A DNA stretch of 64,000 bases, taken from Dendrobium chrysotoxum. Taxonomy: Eukaryota > Streptophyta > Magnoliopsida > Asparagales > Orchidaceae. The position numbers and the translations under genes were made by a program. Below are positions 45,548 to 56,300 of the stretch, one piece after another. The DNA is taken from assembly GCA_019925795.1 (NCBI GenBank), contig CM034311.1:41395472-41459471 (forward strand). Reading direction: 5' to 3'. Numbering within the stretch: the stretch's first letter is position 1; every line of letters starts with the position of its first letter. A model generated the notes under the pieces. That model ran no database searches. It worked only from the letters and a program-made list of their open reading frames with translations, and had not been told where the DNA came from.

Positions 45548-46363
45548 CAGTTCAAACATTAAAATAACATAAGCACTTAAAAGAAAACAATAATAACATA
45601 AAATTTGAATTAAATATAATTTCAACATTAGTTGAGCAACTAGCTAGACAATGAAAAAGCAAAAAAAAAAAGTTTTGTTGGAGGCATCAATTGATTATTT
45701 TAAAATCTTCATCAATATTTTTTAAGTGATATCTATAACTCAAATTCCTAAAAAACTGCCACCTTTGCCCCTTTAAACCTCCCTTTGATCAACCTAATTG
45801 TATACACAACACATTAAATTGATCAATTAGTTTATTTGAATAATAATTTCTTTTCCCTAAAATTATATATTAAGTTTTTAACCCTAACACGATCCAACTC
45901 GGTATAGCGTTTCGTTATCATATTCGAACTCGATTTCCACCTGTTCCAACCCATCATAACAACATATTACCAAGCTAATTATTTCGTGGATAGACTTGAC
46001 CCAAACTTAATGTACAAAAGCTTAGTATGAACTCGAATTTTTGAACTAATCATTGAGCCATGCTTTATATAAATAAATTGAAACACCTAAACAAATTCAA
46101 CCCTAGTTGACTTGATATTAATTCAATCTGACCACCACTATGCCCCTCCTTTTAATTAAGCCTAATAAAATCTACTCATGGTCAACCCATTTCAAAATAT
46201 TATTTAAAAACTAGATCTTCTTAACTAGAAATCTTCAGCTTCTTAATATTTTTCTCCTTGGCCCTCTCATAATAACTTATTTAAAATGGTCTAATCTTAG
46301 CTGTGTTCACAAGCAATCTGTGAGAGCATAATGCAAGCAAGTCGATCAAATCACACATTCCTA

Positions 46364-46366
<3 letters not shown>
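45546..46366. other. non-coding AT-rich DNA
   Basis: Nothing recognised. Confidence 0.5.
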
Positions 46367-46414
<48 letters not shown>

Positions 46415-46440
46415 CTCTATATTCTCTCTCTCTCTCTCTT
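46367..46440. repeat. (CT)n microsatellite, interrupted
   Basis: Two CT/TC runs separated by a short CTACTCTATATT interruption. Confidence 0.94.
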
Positions 46441-46910
46441 TCCATATATATTATTCAACTATTTAGGGACACGTTAGCCATGGAACCTTTATTTATTTAA
46501 TGAGGATAAGTCTTTTATAAAAGGAATGGGGCCATGTGGTTTAGACTTTGAACCTTTGAAAATGTCAAAGAAACAATTCATTATTATCATGGGTCTCTAG
46601 AAGTAAAAATGCTTCTTGTTATTGGTAAGAGGTTAGGCGGGCAATTTGACTCAGGAGTTAGTACAAAATAATTTGTTATAACGTGTTCATAAGTTGTTCA
46701 TGCAATCAATCAATCAATTTAGCTAAAATCACGAGCTCGTGTTTGAGTCAAACATCACTTTTGTACTTATTATAATGCTTTTCAGATCGCAATCATAATT
46801 TTCGTTCAGCCGTTATTTTTTTTTTTTGCTGCTCGTAAAAAAATTTTGTACTAAGAAGCTGTTTCTTACAACAGTTTTGAAAAGTTACTTTTGTCCCAAA
46901 TGAAATCTTA

Positions 46911-47016
46911 TGTTTCGTTTGGAACGGCTTTCTTCTTGCTTTCTGAAACAGCTTTGAAATTTTTGTACTAAAAAGCTGTTCTAAAAAGCAATACGAAAGC
47001 TGTTCCAAACGAAGTC
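46911..47016. mobile_element. Tourist-like MITE, 106 bp
   Basis: Start TGTTTCGTTTGGAACGGC and end GCTGTTCCAAACGAAGTC form inverted repeats; TTA lies on both sides (46908-46910, 47017-47019). The end of another, half-lost MITE (TGTCCCAAATGAAATC) abuts the left TTA. Confidence 0.72.
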
Positions 47017-47381
47017 TTAATTAAATAAAATAATATTATTGAACAAATATTTATCTAAGGAGTATAGTTATAATTTTTTTTTGCATTAAATAAAGAAGCA
47101 AGTTGTCACCCTTAGATAGCATATAGATTTGTTTGGTTGCATGGTTGCATGACGTGTGTATTTTGGGACGTTTGGATCCGTCAATCTCACGTGAAAGCAA
47201 CCCATCAAATATAGAATGGACCTTGACCATTTCTAACCATGGATATGGAAATCTATAGTTGTCTTCGATAGGGATATATGCCTAATTTACAATAAAGTAA
47301 CCATAATCTATTAATTTACATTCTTATATTCAGAACAGCTGTTTTAATATCAAATTTTTATGAGTGTTTTCAATAATTATG

Positions 47382-47528
47382 GAGAAATTATTCTGTGCGG
47401 CACCGTCCGGAGGTGAATCAGGACACGCCATGTCATTTTTTTTATGTGTATCGGTGCTGTGTACCCGGTGACGTGACGTATTCTGATTCGCCTCATGAAG
47501 GTCTGATGACCACGCAGAATAACGGAAG
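47382..47528. mobile_element. Mutator-like MITE with 9-bp target duplication
   Basis: Perfect 9-bp copies ATAATTATG at 47373-47381 and 47529-47537. Within, TTATTCTGTGCGG near the left end and CCACGCAGAATAA near the right end are inverted repeats. A related element lies at about 55535-55690. Confidence 0.65.
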
Positions 47529-47969
47529 ATAATTATGAGGATGATAAGTGTGATTATTTTTTTCTTATTAGAGAATAATTGTGTTAATTAACTTATTATG
47601 ACCTTTCACCATCATTTAGGTGTTGTTTGGTGGTGGTGGAGATAAGATGATGGTGTTGGATCATAAGGGCTAATTATCGCATTAAACATCTTTGAAAAAG
47701 TTGTTAACTTCGCCATCGAAATTGTTTTAAAATTTCGTTTTATAATTTGTAATTAGAAATATAGGTTTGATTGCACAGCTGTGTGATAAGTATAAAGCGA
47801 ACATCTCTTTCATCTTTTATGAAAAAATACTATGTGCTTGTCACATAAAGCAACATGCGTCAATTTTTTAAGGGATCTTTTTTTAATATTTATAAATTAT
47901 ATATATATATATATATATATAATTTTGATTATAATGAAATTTATTAAATTCATTAATTGAATGGGCTTA

Positions 47970-48172
47970 GGATCCGTTTGGAATAACTACAGCTTTTTAC
48001 GAAGGCGGATATAACGCTGCTGTGGAGAAGGTTATTTTGTTGAAAGATGTTGTAGAAAGCAGCTTCCCCATCACAAAAATTTACTGAAAGAGATTAAAAA
48101 GCAATGCCAAATAAAAATTTTGATTGCAGTTTGAAAAGCAAAGCGACAACAGAGCTGTCCCAAATGAAGCCC
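47970..48172. mobile_element. Tourist-like MITE, about 203 bp
   Basis: Left start GGATCCGTTTGG and right end CCAAATGAAGCCC, flanked by TTA and TAA. Internal GCTTTTTACGAAGGCGG and GAGCTGTCC words link it to the other MITEs here. Confidence 0.6.
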
Positions 48173-48791
48173 TAATTAGAAATATAGTTTGACTCTTATA
48201 ATTTTCTCAAATTTAATAATTTTAATTTCATAAAATTAATCATCTCATATATTTCCTTAACCTTATGATTTAAAAATTATGAATAAATATACTTATTTTA
48301 ACATTTAAAAGCACAATATACAAATTAAAATATTACATTATCCTTCATATCATTTAATCAAATTTTAAGAACAACTTGCGTCTCGTATAATGCTTCTATG
48401 GGTTTCTCGAAGGTGTAAAGGAAATATGAACCATCCAAGTCCACAAATGAACGGCTGTGATTTTCCCAAAGGAAGTTGACTCATTGCTCTGCACACTTGT
48501 GTCAATCTCTCAAGCCTAACTAATTTTCAACCTCTCGTTATCTTTTTAAATTATTATCTGTCAACCAAAATTTATTTCATGTGCTGCCCCTAATTGATTG
48601 ATTGCGTTGAAAGGTAGCCATTGTAACTATTTTTTTGCACACAATTAATTAAATATTAATTAATTATTATGCTTGCAAAATGCAATATCATGATCTTTAG
48701 GAGGAAATGTTCTATATATTCATGATGTGATTTTTTTTGTAATACATGTATAATCTTATTTATTTCAATTGTGAGCAATAGAATTTTCGTA
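48173..48791. other. non-coding AT-rich DNA
   Basis: No gene or element recognised. Confidence 0.5.
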
Positions 48792-48799
48792 TCTGTCAA

Positions 48800-49378
48800 T
48801 AGTGCTATCAATTATTGACCTAACTCGATAACTTGACTTGAAAAAATTGGGTTCGGGCCGACCAGTTTAACAAACAAGTTAGATTCGGGTTCCAATTTAT
48901 GACCCGTTTGAAAAATCGGATCAAGTCCGGGTCAACCTACTAACCCCAATTGGACCCAAATTCTGCCTGCCCACCCGCATTCCTGCACTCGCACAAGGTT
49001 CGTTACTTCTTTACGCAGCCTAGACATCTGCACCACATCCACACCCTACAGGCAGATGCGCTCGCTTTGCCCGCAGTTAGCGCTTGCACCCAGGGTCCGC
49101 CACCCGCACTGGCACCCCGCACCCATGCTTGAACCCGGCACTCGCGCTCGCGCCTCGCCCTAGCCTGCTTGCTTTGCGCACCTCGTACACACGCTCACCC
49201 CCTGGCCTGCACCCACGCTCGCTTGATGCCCCTGCTCACAACCCAGTTAGCTGGCTTGTTTTGTTTGAATTCTTCACCCATTTGTTTAATCGGGTCAGGT
49301 TTGGGTTATATTAGTTGAAGGCGGGTCAATTTCGGGTTAGACTCGAACTCGACCCGAAAACCTATTTTGACACCCCTA
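48800..49378. mobile_element. CGGGT-rich hAT-type non-autonomous element, copy 4
   Basis: Starts TAGTGCTATCAA and ends TTGACACCCCTA. Flanking 8-mers TCTGTCAA (48792-48799) and TCTTTCAA (49379-49386) agree at seven of eight. It has the same CGGGT word strings around a GC-rich centre. Open frames at 48950-49314 are Pro/Ala/His-rich and without domain. Confidence 0.82.
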
Positions 49379-49564
49379 TCTTTCAATCTATAGTGGATTA
49401 TTCCTCAAAATAATCCCCCAACTATAGATAATGCTCAAATTAATCTTAGAATTTCATATTACCTCAATTTAATCCCTAAACTATTAAAAATTATGCAATT
49501 CACATTAGTTGAAAAGATTTAAAAAAAAAAAAAAAAAACACGAATGGTCAACTCGGTAGACTAA

Positions 49565-49796
49565 GGCTTCGTTTGGTTATTTGGTGCTTTTGTAAAAGGT
49601 AGTTTTAAGAAACATCGGTTCAAAGAAAGGAGTTTTCTAACGGAGAAGCATATATAAAAAGCTTTTTCAAAACAGCAGAAAAATGACAAAAATGGAGTTA
49701 TTGGGAACGAGGTTTGACAAACCAAACAGTAAAGAAAAATAAATTTTACTACTTTAAAAAGGAATAAGCACCAAAAACGTCCAAACAAACTAAGCC
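49565..49796. mobile_element. Tourist-like MITE, 232 bp
   Basis: Start GGCTTCGTTTGG with TTTGGTGCTTTT a little further in; end AAGCACCAAAAACGTCCAAAC then AAACTAAGCC. TAA occurs on both sides (49562-49564, 49797-49799). Confidence 0.78.
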
Positions 49797-50481
49797 TAAA
49801 TAGGAGCTGCTTCTCCTGTTGGCTTCTAGATTCGCCCGATCCGTAACTCCTAAAAACCCACCTCATGCTCACGTATTGCTTACGTAAATTCTCTATTAAA
49901 CCATTCTCGATATAATTATAAACTAATTATCCATTGATTAGCGCGATTTCGGTATTAGCAAATCCCTAATCTCCCGGCCACCTACGTCTACGACTCACTT
50001 CTCTCTTAATCACGCGTTAATGACAAATTTTATGAAATAAATCACTGTTACGAATTTCGTTAAGGGATTGTTTGCTTTGTTTAAAAAGGAATGCAAAATA
50101 TTAATTGATATCAGATATAATATTGGATGGTTAACTATACTTCATAATTAATCTAAATAAATTTATTTGACAAGAAGTTGATTACTTAAGATCATTTTAT
50201 TATAGCCACGTTGCATATGATAATTGACATGCCTTAAAAAATTTAGTTTGAAGAGCATGAATCTTAATGTAATATTTAGAAAATTTCATAATTAATTTCA
50301 TAGTCATCCGAAGTTTGACTTCGGCAAACTTATAATCTAATTGAGTGTTTTCACAAGATGAACCCAACAACATAAAAGATGATTCGATCTGAATCCAAAT
50401 ATTATGTGTTCATAATCAAAATGAGCAGGATGATGATAGGAATTCAAGGAATCCAAGATTACTTGATTCTAAGGCCATGGA
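49797..50481. other. non-coding spacer
   Basis: AT-rich, nothing recognised. Confidence 0.5.
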
Positions 50482-52797
50482 CAGGGGCGTATTGCGGGGG
50501 GGGGGGGGCATAAAGAAAAAAAAAAAACCTAATATGCGACTTTGACGGACGAAGGAACCCGACGCCGAATGCTTCTTCGTCCTCGACAGCTCGACGTAAT
50601 GACGTCTCGACCTATTCTTGTTTCGTCGGAATCGCCACCAAGCCCACATCGACGGACGAATGGACGAACGTCTCCCTCGACCTGCTCGGCTGCTCGATTC
50701 TCCTCCAGCACCAAGCCCTCTGTTCGACGAGTAACCGACGTCTCCTGCTCGAGGTCGCTGATTTTGGTCGTCCTCCCCTTCAGATCTGTAATTTTAACTG
50801 CTTGAGGTACAAATTTATATTTTCTTCTACTGCATTCTTGTCTCTTGATCGTTCTTATGAGTTATTCGTGCACTAGGTTTCTTATTCGTTCTTTTACTGC
50901 ATTCATTGCCAGATCTTATGAGTTTTCATGTTGATTTTAGTATTGTATCATGTATGTTAAACTAGGTTTTTGTTATGAAGAAATATTTTAATAAAGTTTC
51001 AAAGAGTTCAAATGAGACAAGCAATGAAGATGAGGAGGGAAATAGAAAAAGAATTCGTATGGAAATTGAATCATCAAGAAATGTAGAAGTTCATTTAGAA
51101 AACCTTCCATCTGATCCTGATTTACAAATTCCTATCTCTGAATTTACAAATAATATTCAAGATCAAATTCGTCGGTCGTACTTGCAAAGAGGTCCATTCC
51201 AACCTCGCATTCATGAATTTCCTAAAACTAAATTTGGGGCAAAGGATAGATGATTCAATGCTGCATTGTTTGATAAATATCCTAATTGGTTAGAATACAG
51301 CATATGCAAAAATAAGGTATACTGTTTATATTGTTATCTATTCAAAGCAGCAGGTAGAGAAAATGAGGATGACGATGCATTCAATAAAAATGGATTTTCA
51401 AATTAGAAAAAATCAAAGATTTGAACTTCATATTGGGGGTTATAATAGTTCACATAATAACGCAAGAAGAAACTGTGAAGACTTAATGAAGCAAAGTCAA
51501 CATATTAGTTTTGTGTTTCAGAAACAATCAGATTATGCCACTGCTGCATATCGTACTCATTTAAATGCATCTGTTGATTGTGTACGTTTTCTTTTACGGC
51601 TAGGACTGGCTTTTAGAGGCCATGATGAGTCTGACACATCTAGAAATCAAGAAAATTTTCTTACTATTGCAATTTTTAGCTGAACATAACAATGAGATAA
51701 ATAATGTGTTCCTAAAAAATGCTCCAGAAAATTTAAAGTTAACTGCACCAGATATTCAAAAGGATATCACCAGAGCTATATCAATCGCCATCACAGATTC
51801 TATTAGTATTTGTTGCAAAAAATCATGTTCAAATTGCTCTCTTAGTCACAGTAATTTTGAATATAATGAATATTATTGGTGTTTCATACAAGCATTGTGA
51901 CCAACTTCGAGATAAATAATGCGAGAGGACTTTAATGGAATTACATAATGGAGAACTTATAACTGGACAAGGGTTGAATCAAGAAATAACTTTGAGGCAG
52001 TCAGGTGATACACGATAGGGATCACACTACGAATCAATCATACGGTTGATTATAATGTTCTCCTCACTTATTGATATTCAAGAAGTGGTTGTTGAAGATG
52101 GTATAAGTTCTAAACAAAAAGGTGAGGCATTCGCAGTTGCTGATATGCAACTTCAAGAGTTAAATAATCATTTCACAGAGATGAATATTGAGTTACTTTT
52201 GTCTTTTGCTTGCTTGAATCCAAATAATTATTTTTGTGTATTCAGTAAAGACAGATTAATTCGAATGGCACATTTTTATCTATGCGATTTTACTCCAGTT
52301 GAATTGGAAATTCTAGACAATCAGTTGGAAACTTATATCATGAATATGCAGCCAGATCCACATTTCTTATTGTTAAAAGATATTGGATGTCTTGCTGAGA
52401 CAATGATATAGAATATGAAAGACATTTTATATCATCTTATTTTTAGGCTATTAAAACTCATTTTAGTTTTGCTGGTTGCAACAGCAGGAGTAGAAAGAGT
52501 ATTTTCTGCAATGGCTATCATTAAAACTCGACTGCGAAATAGGATTGGAGATCAGTGAATGAATGATACTTTACTCGCCTACATTGAGAATGAAATATTG
52601 GATTTTATTGATAATGATGTAATTATTAATCTTTTTCAAAATATGAAGAGCAGACGCTATAAATTGTAAGCATTTTCCATCTTATATTTAGTATTCAATC
52701 TTTTAAATTTTTTTTTTTTTAAACTGCCTATGCCGGCCCCAAGCCCGGATGAAAAAAGTTGAGGAAAAGTTTTTTATAAAAATTTACGCCCCCTCTG
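50482..52797 (+). mobile_element. hAT transposon, inactive, 2.3 kb
   Basis: Left end CAGGGGCGTA and right end TACGCCCCCTCTG are inverted repeats with a 3-base length difference. ATGGA is adjacent to both ends (50477-50481 and 52798-52802); hAT normally gives 8 bp, so the rest has diverged. The element carries a plus-strand transposase remnant and a 13-G run near the left end (50496-50508). Confidence 0.85.
50975..52671 (+). pseudogene. hAT transposase remnant (ZMYM1/TTF-type zinc finger, hAT dimerisation)
   Basis: From ATG at 50975: a Ser/Glu-rich lead, N-L-P-S-D-P and R-R-S-Y-L-Q-R-G-P-F-Q-P-R, then Y-P-N-W-L-E-Y-S-I-C-K-N-K-V-Y-C-L-Y-C-Y-L-F (TTF zinc finger). Later: R-T-H-L-N-A-S-V-D-C-V-R-F-L-L-R-L-G-L-A-F-R-G-H-D-E-S, L-K-N-A-P-E-N-L-K-L-T-A-P-D-I-Q-K-D-I. 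Near the end: D-M-Q-L-Q-E-L-N-N-H-F-T-E-M and V-E-R-V-F-S-A-M-A-I-I-K-T-R-L-R-N-R, the hAT C-terminal dimerisation motif. Several frameshifts, stops, and loss of most of the central catalytic region (around 51890-51960) make it non-functional. Confidence 0.88.
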
Positions 52798-54430
52798 ATG
52801 GAATACTTAAATATTGAATAAATGATATATGATCAAATGATTCGATATGAGTTGTCGGATGAAGAGTTATAAAATTTTGGCTAAGTTTATCAAGATTCTC
52901 ACTATACATGTACTATAAATAAACCCTCGTTTTTTACATAGGGTGATGTAACCTTCAATCGAGATAGAGCTTGAAGATCAAAAGAACTATAGGGTTCTAC
53001 TTGATGTTTAACGCTGACAATCACCGCTTGTCACTGCCATCATTTGGCTACAGCCATCTAATTTTTGTCGCCCGAATATCATTATCTATATGTCATCATC
53101 TAACTGTCATTATTTGACCACCATCGCTTGATTGTCATTGTCAGCACATCAGTTGCTTGATTTCCATTATCAGACAGCCCTCGCTCTACTGCTATTATCA
53201 GATTGACATCTCCCAACCACCATTGTCTAACTGCCACTATCATCCAAACAATGTCACCCGACTAACACCATCCAATTAATGTATCTATAGCATTCTCTCG
53301 CATTTACAGAATTACAAACTTGTTTTATATACTTTGTAATTTCATCTGCTCCAACTAAAGGGAAAAACAAACTTTTGTAACATATTTATATATTTGATCA
53401 TTTCATCTGAGCCATGCCATGCCTTGAAATTTTTTTCCTTTTAAAGTATTTCATATAAAAATTTTGGTGTTCAATATTGCATTCTTTTTTTATATGTGGG
53501 AGTTAGAATTTCGCTAAAGCTAAGACATCAAAATTCACTCTATATCGGCTTGAATTTTTTAACACGCAATAATAATATACTTGATCTTAAATAGAGGATG
53601 TGATAACAAGCACAAATCATCCATTAGATATTTCAATGAATTTCGTTAGTCTCACTTGTTCGGCCTATTATTTAGATGAAGTTGCTTTGACATAAGAAAA
53701 TCTTATGCGATTGTTCTTATTATTTGGTTTGACATTTTTTATCCTCTTCATTTTGAAATTTTTCTAATGTTCATTGCATTATATTTTATCTTACTTTATT
53801 GTATTTTGGCTATATGAATAGTCAAATTGTTAATTATTTGATCTCCTAAATGTGTAATGATTAGTTTGATTCGATCTCAAATGCACCATATAATACTTTG
53901 CCTTTTCATCAGAGTATACTAAAAGAAATATTTGAAATTATCTACAATTCGTAGTAGCGATTTTAAAATCTCTGTCATAGTTACCCCTTAGGCGGCGATT
54001 TAAACCGTCAAATTTTTAAAAGTTATATTATTTCAGAAGTTTTTAAAAATTTGGATATTATTTAGCAAAAATTGCTTTTTCAAAAATAAAAATTTAAAGC
54101 AAAAGTTAAAATGATAATGAAAAATTTATCTAGTAATTTGTGCCAAATAAAATATAAATTCTTAGCCTTATTAGAAGATTTATCAATATTATATTTTATC
54201 AACCATTTTAATTTCTTTTGCTGAAATAATTTAAACCCTTTTGCCAGTCATATATTATTTTTTTTAATTTAATTAAAATTTATACATAATTCAAAATCCC
54301 TCGAAAATAAACACTTAACTTTATTTTCATTAAAATTTCTAACTTGCAAGTAACCGCTTGTTAAATGTTAGTAACTCCCTTCCATGCCGGGTACCGTCCG
54401 ACACGAACCGGGTTTACAGCGGTACGGAAG
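52798..54430. other. non-coding spacer with degenerate minisatellite
   Basis: Holds a degenerate repeat at 53020-53270 and a TATAAATAAA word near 52915. No gene recognised. Confidence 0.5.
53020..53270 (+). repeat. degenerate minisatellite
   Basis: Loose repetition of units built from CCATCATT, GACTGTCATTAT, CCACCATTGTC and CCACTATCA words, about 20-25 bp each, strongly diverged. Confidence 0.55.
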
Positions 54431-54438
54431 CACCCGTA

Positions 54439-54446
54439 ACACGTGG
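54439..54446 (+). promoter_or_regulatory. G-box / ABRE-like element upstream of VQ gene
   Basis: ACACGTGG with a CACGTG core, 70 bp upstream of the TATA box. Such elements bind bZIP or bHLH factors and are common in stress- and ABA-responsive promoters. Confidence 0.55.
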
Positions 54447-54509
54447 TCCAATCCACGCGGTTTCGTTCACCGCCGTATTAAATGCGAAAGCCAACCCCTT
54501 CTTCCCCTT

Positions 54510-54515
54510 TATAAC
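54510..54515 (+). promoter_or_regulatory. TATA box of VQ gene
   Basis: TATAAC in a C/T-rich setting, 125 bp before the start codon, giving an expected leader of about 95 nt. Confidence 0.55.
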
Positions 54516-54591
54516 TAACTCACACTCCCTGCTCTCTTCCTCACAAAATCCCGACGCGCTCTCTTTTTCTGTCTCGCAATAGTCGACTTGA

Positions 54592-54600
54592 ATGCTCTAA
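54592..54600 (+). other. two-codon upstream ORF in the VQ leader
   Basis: ATG-CTC-TAA lies 34 nt before the main ATG and downstream of the inferred transcription start. It could lower translation of the main frame. Confidence 0.5.
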
Positions 54601-54634
54601 TCGGAAGCCTAATTCGCCCTCGCAGATTACCCCC

Positions 54635-55228
54635 ATGGCGGAGAACTCCTCCAGCATCGATGCGTGGGCTTACCGCCCAGTCTTTCCCGATTCCGCGAGC
54701 TGGATCACCGATGCCTTTGTACGGGAGAACGAAGTCCTAACCAAAGCGCTTCAGATCTCCCTCTCCGACGATTCTTCCGCTTCCGAAACCCTCTCCTCCG
54801 CCGCGTACCTGCCGCCGCCGCCTCCCCTCATGGCCCCGTCTCGCAATCCGATCTCGTACTCGCCGTCGAAGAAGATCACGAAGAGGAAATCGCGCGCGTC
54901 GAAGAGGTCGCCGACGACCTACATCAACGCCGATCCGGCGAACTTCCGGCGGATGGTTCAGGAAGTGACCGGGATACGGTTGGGGGAGGGCGGGATGCCG
55001 GTGGAAACGGTGGTTAGGCCGGAGCCGCAGAGGAGTGGGATGGGTCGGGCGGGTCAGGCTCAGGGGTACTTGCCGACCCTTGACACGTCGGCGCTGCTTC
55101 TCGACCGGGCCGGCATCGTCGGCCCGGCTTCTGTTGCTTGCGGTTCGTTTGGGCCGGTGGTGGATAGCCCGGTTTTTGATTTTGAACCGTTTCCAATCTT
55201 TCCTACTCTGGAGTCATGGGGGATGTAA
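54635..55228 (+). CDS. VQ-motif protein, CAMBP25/VQ15-like
   Basis: A 197-residue intronless frame. The N-terminus has W-A-Y-R-P-V-F-P-D-S-A-S-W-I-T-D-A-F and E-N-E-V-L-T-K-A-L-Q-I-S-L-S. A basic stretch K-R-K-S-R-A-S-K-R (83-91) leads into T-T-Y-I-N-A-D-P-A-N-F-R-R-M-V-Q-E-V-T-G (94-113), the VQ motif in its V-T-G variant. The tail holds L-P-T-L-D-T-S-A-L-L-L-D and ends F-P-T-L-E-S-W-G-M. This arrangement matches Arabidopsis CAMBP25 (VQ15) and its relatives, small nuclear proteins that bind WRKY factors and in that case calmodulin, and act in osmotic/salt responses. It is somewhat shorter than CAMBP25. GC content is much higher than the surroundings. The start codon context CCCCATGGCG is favourable. 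Confidence 0.95.
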   Translation: MAENSSSIDAWAYRPVFPDSASWITDAFVRENEVLTKALQISLSDDSSASETLSSAAYLPPPPPLMAPSRNPISYSPSKKITKRKSRASKRSPTTYINADPANFRRMVQEVTGIRLGEGGMPVETVVRPEPQRSGMGRAGQAQGYLPTLDTSALLLDRAGIVGPASVACGSFGPVVDSPVFDFEPFPIFPTLESWGM

Positions 55229-55503
55229 GAAGGTTTACAAAAAGGAAAAAAAAAAGTTTTTTTTTGTTTTTTTTTTTTAAAGTTTTTTAACAGGCGTCTG
55301 ATGCGGATCAGATGGACAGCGTACTGTACATCGCGTGAAACGTTTTTCCCATAGTGTGGAAACTGCGTTGGGAAGGCTTGTTTATTACTTTTCTTTAGCA
55401 GCTGCTACTTCGTTTTTTGGCCTTTATTGAATTTTAATAACAAATAGTTGTTTTTCCATTTTATTGGTAATCTAAAAAAATAAGTGTCACGAGAAAGATT
55501 CTT
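55229..55503. other. VQ 3' region
   Basis: 3' UTR and downstream DNA, with a poly-A/poly-T stretch at 55242-55287. No exact AATAAA was found close to the stop; TTTAATAACAAA near 55434-55445 is a possible weak signal. Confidence 0.4.
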
Positions 55504-55720
55504 AGGGTCTGTTTGTAGAGAAACTTTTAACGATTAATTATTCTGTGCGGACATGGGATGGAGATAAATGAGAGCGTGTTACGTCATTTTCTTGCCGTGT
55601 ACCGGTGCTGTGTATCGTTGTGTACCGGGTGATATGACGCACTCTCATTCGTCTCCGGACCGTCAGATGTCCGCACAAAATAATTTCTACGTTTTGTAAC
55701 AGTTTCTCACTGACTTTAAC
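55504..55720. mobile_element. MITE related to 47382, possibly nested in a second foldback
   Basis: Inner part: ATTAATTATTCTGTGCGG (about 55534-55551) against CCGCACAAAATAATTTC (about 55670-55686), with CCGTGTACCGGTGCTGTG in common with the element at 47382. Outer GAGAAACTTTTAACG and CGTTTTGTAACAGTTTCTC also form an inverted pair. Confidence 0.6.
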
Positions 55721-55881
55721 TAAAATTATGTTTATCTATTAATTTCTTAATATTTTCTGGCTGTTTTTGAGAATTTATATGATAAAAAGTTGCTTTTTAC
55801 AATTGAAATTACTAATATGTGTTGTATTTTTAAGAGAACAATTATTAGAATGTTTCAAATAAAATATATTTATATCATTCA

Positions 55882-56300
55882 CAACAATAATAATAACAAC
55901 ACCAACAAGGCTATAGTTCACTATGTGGAGTCGGTTATATGAATTCTTTTATTCATTGTGTCTTATTAAGAGTCAATTTTTCATTTAAATTTTGACTTCA
56001 TTTGGAACGGCTTTCTTATTGTTTCTTAAAATAATAAAAAAAATTTATATTTAAAAGTTGTTTTAAAAAATAATAAGAAAGCTGTCTCAAACCAAATATG
56101 AATAAAAAAGTTCATTTTCAATACTTACAAACAAGTTCTATCTTTCTTAAAGTAGGTCGAATCTAATATATTTACTCTTCTAATAGTGCAATAAGAAGGC
56201 TGACGTTTTATGTGACCAAATCATCTAAGGCTCTTACTCTCTCTAATCTTATAAGTCACCAGAGCCGCTCAAATCTTTTCATGTATATACTCATTTCACA
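55882..56300 (-). mobile_element. RTE LINE 3' fragment split by a MITE
   Basis: Minus-strand 3' end of the same LINE family (GTCGGTTATATGAATTC and ATTGTGTCTTATTAAGAGTC near 55930-55975; TTTTATGTGACCAAATCATCTAAGG near 56208-56232). It is interrupted at about 55993-56103 by a MITE with ends CTTCATTTGGAACGGCTTTCTTATT and AATAAGAAAGCTGTCTCAAACCAAAT. Confidence 0.8.

Noticed and set aside
54664..55280. Alternative-frame ORFs over the VQ gene (plus and minus)
   Set aside because: GC-rich shadow frames; the VQ frame alone carries the motif and typical C-terminus.
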